From Clostridiales bacterium (lineage in GTDB: Bacteria > Bacillota > Clostridia > Lachnospirales > CAG-274), in assembly GCA_018371275.1 (NCBI GenBank), contig JAHALF010000002.1, forward strand, positions 124,001 through 188,000: DNA of 64,000 nucleotides. Direction: 5' to 3'. This document shows positions 59,574 to 64,000 of the stretch, in pieces. The number at the start of each line of letters is the position of its first letter. The stretch's first letter is position 1. The notes under the pieces were generated by a model. That model saw only the letters and a program-made list of their open reading frames with translations, made no database searches and had not been told where the DNA came from. The translations under genes and the position numbers were made by a program.

Positions 59574-59954
59574 ATGAAAATACAAGAATCTGGTGAAAAT
59601 TATCTAGAAACTATTCTTATCTTACAAAAAAGAAACGGTATAGCACGCTCTGTAGATATAGCTAATGAGCTTAATTTTTCTAGAGCTAGCGTTAGTAGAG
59701 CTATGTCTTTGTTAAAAACCTCTGGATACATAGAAATAGGTAATATAAATCAAATAATATTAACAGAAAAAGGGCAAGAAATTGCAGAAAAAGTATATGA
59801 AAAGCACTGTACATTAAAAGACTTTTTAATAACTATAGGAGTTGATAATGATATAGCTGCTGAAGATGCTTGTAAAATGGAACATATAATAAGCGAACAA
59901 ACTTTTAATTGCTTAAAAGAAACTCTTAATAAAATAAAAAATAATATAAATTAA
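59574..59954 (+). CDS. DtxR/MntR-family metal-dependent regulator
   Basis: A 126-aa protein with winged HTH (about 8-60, 'SVDIANELNFSRASVSRAMSLLKTSGYI') and a dimerisation domain with metal-ligand residues ('ENYLETI', 'CKMEHIISEQTF'). It lacks the C-terminal SH3 domain of DtxR, as MntR does. It likely controls iron or manganese uptake; feoAB nearby on the other strand is a probable target. The C-terminus is close to minimal. Confidence 0.88.
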   Translation: MKIQESGENYLETILILQKRNGIARSVDIANELNFSRASVSRAMSLLKTSGYIEIGNINQIILTEKGQEIAEKVYEKHCTLKDFLITIGVDNDIAAEDACKMEHIISEQTFNCLKETLNKIKNNIN

Positions 59955-60010
59955 AATTTATAAAAATAAAGGGTATATAGATATATACCCTTTATTTTTA
60001 TAAATTTTAA
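59951..60010. terminator. 28-bp perfect bidirectional terminator
   Basis: Positions 59951-59978 and 59983-60010 are perfectly complementary, with a four-base loop; the core is AAAGGGTATAT/ATATACCCTTT within A/T runs. The stop codons of the two converging genes (59952-59954 and 60007-60009) lie at mirror positions in the outer stem. Confidence 0.9.
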
Positions 60011-60456
60011 TTTAATCTCATATATAAAAGTGGATAAGGTTGACCTTGTTCATCATATTCTGTTCTTTTATAAACTTTAAATCCCATATATTCATAAAAG
60101 CCTTTTGCAAGTGGATTTTGCTCATTAACTGTTAATTCTTTTATTGAATAATTTTCAATCCCATATTGAAGCAACTTTTTACCAAGTCCTTTTCCTCTTT
60201 CTTTAGGTAATATAAACAACATTTCAAGTTTTTCGTCTTGTACTCCCATAAAAGCAATAGGACAATTAATTTCATTTTCTATAATAACCAAGGTATTAAT
60301 ATCCTTTAAAGCTTGTGGTACATACATTTTTATACTTTCTATTTCATCTTCTGATAAAAACAAATGCGTTTCCTTTACAGACTTTTCCCATAATTCAACT
60401 AATTTCTCTATCAATATTAATGTTCTATCTTTTACTTCAATAATATTCATATTCAT
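60007..60456 (-). CDS. GNAT-family N-acetyltransferase
   Basis: A 149-aa acetyltransferase with acetyl-CoA motif 'LPKERGKGLGKKLL' (about 84-97) and 'NPLAKGFYEYMGFKVYKR'. It resembles the YjaB group of small-molecule or protein acetyltransferases; the substrate is unknown. GAGG lies four bases before the first ATG; a second ATG six bases on is also possible. Confidence 0.88.
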   Translation of the reverse strand: MNMNIIEVKDRTLILIEKLVELWEKSVKETHLFLSEDEIESIKMYVPQALKDINTLVIIENEINCPIAFMGVQDEKLEMLFILPKERGKGLGKKLLQYGIENYSIKELTVNEQNPLAKGFYEYMGFKVYKRTEYDEQGQPYPLLYMRLN

Positions 60457-60628
60457 TTTACCTCAATTTTATCATATTTAAAATAAAAATACTTTATTTA
60501 AATTCTATTTTATAGTTTAATATTCTTAAGACCACTAAAATTATAAACAATATATTTTTAATAATTTTATTCAAAATACTAATCTTTTATTTTATAAAAC
60601 TAAAATATAATATTAAATTAAAAATAAA

Positions 60629-60649
60629 AAACCACCTTAAAGGTGGTTT
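60629..60649 (-). terminator. terminator of the tRNA cluster
   Basis: AAACCACC (60629-60636) and GGTGGTTT (60642-60649), loop TTAAA. On the minus strand it is followed by a T-rich run. Confidence 0.8.
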
Positions 60650-60657
60650 ATAAATAC

Positions 60658-60743
60658 TGCCCGAGACCGGAATCGAACCGGTACGGGATTTAACTCCCGC
60701 AGGATTTTAAGTCCTGTGCGTCTGCCAGTTCCGCCACTCGGGC
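60658..60743 (-). tRNA. tRNA-Leu (anticodon TAA)
   Basis: Class II cloverleaf on the minus strand: acceptor GCCCGAG/CTCGGGC, anticodon stem CAGGA/TCCTG with loop CTTAAAA (anticodon TAA), and a long variable arm CGGGAGTTAAATCCCG. Discriminator A, no encoded CCA. Last tRNA of the Asp-Val-Leu transcript. Confidence 0.95.
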
Positions 60744-60749
60744 AAAGTA

Positions 60750-60822
60750 TGGGAACAACAGGGCTCGAACCTGTGACCCCTTGCTTGTAAGGCAAGTGCT
60801 CTCCCAGCTGAGCTATGCTCCC
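60750..60822 (-). tRNA. tRNA-Val (anticodon TAC)
   Basis: Acceptor GGGAGCA/TGTTCCC, anticodon stem CTTGC/GCAAG with loop CTTACAA (anticodon TAC), T arm ACAGG-TTCGAGC-CCTGT. Discriminator A. Six bases before tRNA-Leu. Confidence 0.95.
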
Positions 60823-60829
60823 ATATAAG

Positions 60830-60903
60830 CGACCCAAAAGGGGCTCGAACCCTCGACCTCTGGCGTGACAGGCCAGCGCTCTAACCAACTGAGCTATTGG
60901 GCC
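60830..60903 (-). tRNA. tRNA-Asp (anticodon GTC)
   Basis: Acceptor GGCCCAA/TTGGGTC, anticodon stem CTGGC/GCCAG with loop CTGTCAC (anticodon GTC), T arm GAGGG-TTCGAGC-CCCTT (one weak pair). Discriminator G. First tRNA of the cluster; seven bases before tRNA-Val. Confidence 0.95.
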
Positions 60904-61116
60904 TTAGCGTTTACTGCTAATGACAAAATAAATTATAATATATAAATTAATAAATGTCAACACTTTTTTTAAAAATTTTTTATTTTTTTTAATTTAATTT
61001 TTTTAACCAAAATTTCAATAATTTTTAATATAATATTTTAAACCTATTTTTTAATTTGACAAATATTCCTAAATTAGATACTATTATCATATATATATGC
61101 AAAGGAAGTGTTTAAA

Positions 61117-62697
61117 TTGAAAAAAAGATTTTTTAAAGTTTATATTATTTTAATTTTTGCTTTTTTACTGTTTTTATTTTATTATATTTATTTACCGGTC
61201 ATAAACATACATTCATCAGATTTATGGATTTTTATTATAAGTCTGTTATTTTTAAGTGCTGGTGCATATAAAATTATAAAATTTAAAACTGCTAATCATA
61301 ATATTATTAAGGCTATCCTATTTTTTGCTATAACCCTTTTAATTATTTATTTAATAGGTTACATACTTTCTTCTCCTATTGTAAATGCCAAAAAATATCA
61401 ATCATTAATAAACATACAAAATAGCGATTTTAAAAAAGATATAAAACAAATATCCTATGATGAAATACCCATTTTAGATAAAGAAACAGCAATAAACTTA
61501 GGTTCTAGAAAAATGGGTAGTATGGTAGATATGGTATCTCAGTTTGAAGTTAATAACCTATATACACAAATAAATTATAATGCAAAACCTACAAGAGTTA
61601 CACCTCTTGATTATGGCAATATTTTTAAATGGGTTACAAATAGAAAAAATGGCATACCAGCTTATATGACAATAGATATGGCTACACAAGAAACGGAACT
61701 AATAAAGCTTGATAATGGAATAAAATATTCTTTTTCTGAACCATTAAATAGAAATGTAAATCGTTATCTTAGATTTAATTATCCAACTTATATGTTTGAC
61801 AAAATAAGCTTTGAAATTGATGACAATGGCACTCCTTATTGGATATGTCCTGTTAAAACATATTCTATTGGTTTATTTGGAGGACCGGTTATAAAAAAAG
61901 TTATCCTATTAAATTCTATAACAGGCGAACTTACAGAATATAATATAGAAGATGTCCCTATGTGGGTAGACTCTGTTTATTCTGCAGACCTTTTAATATC
62001 TTATTATAACTATTATGGAATGTTAAAAAATGGATATTTTAATAGTATATTAGGTCAAAAAGGCTGTCTTAAAACAACTGAAGGATACAACTATATAGCC
62101 TTAAATGACGATGTTTATGTATATACAGGTGTAACATCTGTTGGTGGAGACAGATCTAATGTTGGCTTTGTACTTATGAATCAACGTACTGGTGAATCTA
62201 AATATTATACAATATCTGGTGCTCAAGAAACATCTGCTATGGCATCTGCAGAAGGTCAAGTTCAACATTTAGGCTATAAAGCAACTTTTCCTTTGCTCCT
62301 TAATATATCAAATCAACCAACCTATTTTATAGCCCTAAAAGATGAAGCTGGACTTGTTAAAAAATATGCTATGGTTAATATAGAAAAATACCAAATTGTA
62401 GCTATTGGAGATACTATATCCGAATGTGAAAATAATTATATAGATTTACTTTCTAAAAGTAATATAGAAATAAACAAAAATAAAACCAAGCAAAACATTA
62501 AAGGTAAAATAACATATATAAAAGAGCTTGTTATAGATGGAAATAGTCATATATTTATAAAAATTGATAATAATAAAAAATATTTTGGTATACCTGTTAA
62601 AAACAACTTAAACATATTAAATTACCAATTAAATGATAATATTTATTTAGAATATGAAGAGCAAGAAAACTATAATATAATTACAAAAATAAATTAG
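61117..62697 (+). CDS. membrane protein of unknown function upstream of murG
   Basis: A 526-aa protein with three N-terminal membrane helices (about 5-27, 35-50, 65-90) and a large extracytoplasmic part of about 400 residues. The latter holds two similar beta-rich units with 'AYMTIDMATQETELIKL' and 'GFVLMNQRTGESKYYTISGAQE', which recall PepSY-like segments. I do not recognise the family with certainty. TTG at 61117 is preferred to GTG at 61108 because AAAGGAA lies ten bases before the TTG but only one before the GTG. It is 14 bases upstream of murG, so it likely acts in envelope synthesis. Confidence 0.72.
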   Translation: MKKRFFKVYIILIFAFLLFLFYYIYLPVINIHSSDLWIFIISLLFLSAGAYKIIKFKTANHNIIKAILFFAITLLIIYLIGYILSSPIVNAKKYQSLINIQNSDFKKDIKQISYDEIPILDKETAINLGSRKMGSMVDMVSQFEVNNLYTQINYNAKPTRVTPLDYGNIFKWVTNRKNGIPAYMTIDMATQETELIKLDNGIKYSFSEPLNRNVNRYLRFNYPTYMFDKISFEIDDNGTPYWICPVKTYSIGLFGGPVIKKVILLNSITGELTEYNIEDVPMWVDSVYSADLLISYYNYYGMLKNGYFNSILGQKGCLKTTEGYNYIALNDDVYVYTGVTSVGGDRSNVGFVLMNQRTGESKYYTISGAQETSAMASAEGQVQHLGYKATFPLLLNISNQPTYFIALKDEAGLVKKYAMVNIEKYQIVAIGDTISECENNYIDLLSKSNIEINKNKTKQNIKGKITYIKELVIDGNSHIFIKIDNNKKYFGIPVKNNLNILNYQLNDNIYLEYEEQENYNIITKIN

Positions 62698-62711
62698 TAT
62701 GAGGTGATTTT

Positions 62712-63776
62712 TTGAAAAAAATAGTTTTAACTGGTGGTGGAACTGCTGGTCACGTTAATCCTAATATTGCACTTATTCCATTTTTAAAAGAAAAAGGATA
62801 TCATATAAGCTATATAGGAAGTAAGGACGGTATAGAAAAAAGCTTAATAACTCCTTTAGATATAGACTATTATGAAATATCTACTGGTAAGCTTAGAAGA
62901 TATTTAGATTTTAAAAATTTAACAGATAGTTTTCGCGTTATAAAAGGTATATCTGATGCAACATCTATAATAAGAAAAATTAAACCAAATATTATATTTT
63001 CTAAAGGTGGGTTTGTTAGTGTACCTGTTGTTATTGGGGGATATTTTAATAAAGTACCTGTTATAATACACGAATCTGATATATCTCCAGGTCTAGCCAA
63101 TAGAATATCAATACCTTTTGCAAAAAAAGTTTGTGCAACATTTCCTGAAGCCTTGCAAAATATACCAAAAGATAAAGCTATACTAACAGGTACACCTATA
63201 AGAGAAGAACTTTTTAAAGGTTCTAAAGAAAAAGGTCTTAAATTATGCAACTTTAAAAATAATAAGCCTATTATTTTAATTATGGGAGGCTCTTTAGGTT
63301 CTGTAAAAATAAATACAGTATTAAGAGAATGTTTAGATAACCTTTTATTAGATTTTAATATAATACATTTATGTGGTAAAAATAATCTAGATAATAAAAT
63401 TAATAAAGAAGGATATTACCAATTAGAATATGCAACAAATGAATTAAAACACCTATTAGCTATTAGTGATTTAATAGTATCTAGAGCAGGCTCTAATGCT
63501 ATATGTGAGCTTTTAGCTTTAAAAAAACCTAATCTTTTAATACCTCTTTCTAAAAATGCAAGTAGAGGAGATCAAATATTAAATGCTAATTCTTTTAAAA
63601 AACAAGGCTTTAGTGTTGTATTATATGAAGAAGAATTGTCTAAAAATAATTTAATAGAAAATATTCATAATCTATATAATCAAAAAAGAAACTATGTTAA
63701 TACTATGAATTCATCTTCATTAAATAATGCTATTGATAAAATTTTAGATCAAATAGATAACATATGTAAATATTGA
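62712..63776 (+). CDS. murG: MurG N-acetylglucosaminyltransferase
   Basis: A 354-aa GT28 enzyme that makes lipid II from lipid I and UDP-GlcNAc at the inner membrane face. 'VLTGGGTAGHVNPN' (donor-binding), 'IIFSKGGFVSVPVVIGGYF', 'IIHESDISPGLANR' and the C-terminal 'ISDLIVSRAGSNAICELLALKKPNLLIP' are canonical. Start is TTG after GAGGTGA. It is away from the mur/fts cluster typical of many bacteria, but next to a lipid-carrier gene. A second MurG may exist elsewhere. Confidence 0.95.
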   Translation: MKKIVLTGGGTAGHVNPNIALIPFLKEKGYHISYIGSKDGIEKSLITPLDIDYYEISTGKLRRYLDFKNLTDSFRVIKGISDATSIIRKIKPNIIFSKGGFVSVPVVIGGYFNKVPVIIHESDISPGLANRISIPFAKKVCATFPEALQNIPKDKAILTGTPIREELFKGSKEKGLKLCNFKNNKPIILIMGGSLGSVKINTVLRECLDNLLLDFNIIHLCGKNNLDNKINKEGYYQLEYATNELKHLLAISDLIVSRAGSNAICELLALKKPNLLIPLSKNASRGDQILNANSFKKQGFSVVLYEEELSKNNLIENIHNLYNQKRNYVNTMNSSSLNNAIDKILDQIDNICKY

Positions 63777-63850
63777 TTTTTTTTATAAAACATATATAAT
63801 ATAAATAACGTATAATATTTAAACAAAATTATTTTTTAAGGAGATAAGTA

Positions 63851-64000
63851 ATGAATAAATCTTTAAACTTATTTTTAAAAGGTATATTTGTTGGTATAGC
63901 AAACATTATACCTGGTGTTAGTGGTGGTACAATAGCAGTTGTGCTTAGAATTTTTGACCAAATGATAGATGCTATAAACAACTTCTTTAAAAACCCTAAA
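63851..64000 (+). CDS. DUF368 family protein, PopT-like (partial)
   Basis: The first 50 codons of a gene running off the right edge. 'KGIFVGIANIIPGVSGGTIAV' is the hallmark of DUF368. Members (PopT) have been shown to recycle undecaprenyl phosphate across the membrane. Next to murG this places both genes in lipid-carrier-dependent wall synthesis. AAGGAGAT precedes the ATG. Confidence 0.88.
   Translation, partial: MNKSLNLFLKGIFVGIANIIPGVSGGTIAVVLRIFDQMIDAINNFFKNPK

Noticed and set aside
60637..60888. An 83-codon open frame on the minus strand
   Set aside because: It lies entirely over the tRNA-Asp, tRNA-Val and tRNA-Leu genes, which fold perfectly; the frame is incidental.

Overview
This is an AT-rich chromosomal segment (roughly a quarter G+C by eye) from a flagellated, endospore-forming, anaerobic member of the Firmicutes, class Clostridia. 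Spore biology is shown by a BofA-type protein and dipicolinate synthase subunit B. Fermentative metabolism is shown by pyruvate formate-lyase and its activase, and by an NADH oxidase for residual oxygen. Gram-positive regulation is shown by a T-box, an AbrB-type regulator, MecA, FliW/CsrA and strong Shine-Dalgarno sites with frequent TTG/GTG starts. I would place it in or near Lachnospirales, but genus-level placement is not supported by anything I can see. I saw no insertion sequence, prophage, CRISPR array or integrated element.

Layout. 1-4.9 kb: DUF1189-like membrane protein, and pheST behind a phenylalanine T-box. 4.9-9.8 kb: TDT-type transporter, NADH oxidase, tRNA-Arg(CCG), DUF2508/bofA/rhomboid protease, and a small AbrB-like regulator. 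10-15.2 kb: a cytoplasmic-looking VWA protein, then the pyruvate formate-lyase locus. 15.2-20.4 kb: GH38 alpha-mannosidase, a NahK-like sugar kinase, DUF454, an Asn-rich lipoprotein and tRNA-Arg(CCT). 20.4-26.2 kb: late flagellar cluster flgM-flgN-flgK-flgK-flgL plus fliW-csrA. 26.4-27.0 kb: mecA. 27.1-54.3 kb: one almost unbroken minus-strand flagellar cluster from flgB down to fliA and three unknown genes. It encodes basal body, rod, hook, export apparatus, stator, switch and sigma-28. 54.6-60.5 kb: spoVFB, feoAB with a Cys-rich helper, a TetR-controlled membrane operon, a DtxR/MntR-like regulator and a GNAT. 60.6-60.9 kb: tRNA-Asp/Val/Leu. 61-64 kb: unknown membrane protein, murG and the start of a DUF368 (PopT-like) gene, which together look like cell-wall lipid-carrier metabolism.

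The most striking element is the pyruvate formate-lyase locus. The catalytic barrel (682 aa, with the Cys-Cys pair) stops just before the glycyl-radical domain. That domain is a separate 79-aa gene with its own ribosome-binding site, placed two bases before pflA. Between them lies a 68-aa gene that repeats the start of the radical domain but has lost the radical loop and gained a Cys-Cys/Cys motif. The 68-aa gene and the radical-domain gene are separated by three consecutive hairpins. The large and radical pieces sum to 761 residues, essentially one normal PFL. I read this as a two-piece PFL with an exchangeable radical subunit and a possible third docking protein.

The flagellar region follows the usual clostridial order. 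Its oddities are two adjacent flgK paralogues, a FlgD carrying four repeat units, cheD and cheY without cheA/cheW/cheC/cheB nearby, and several small unrecognised proteins around fliA. FlgM (anti-sigma-28), FliW and CsrA supply the assembly-coupled regulatory layer.
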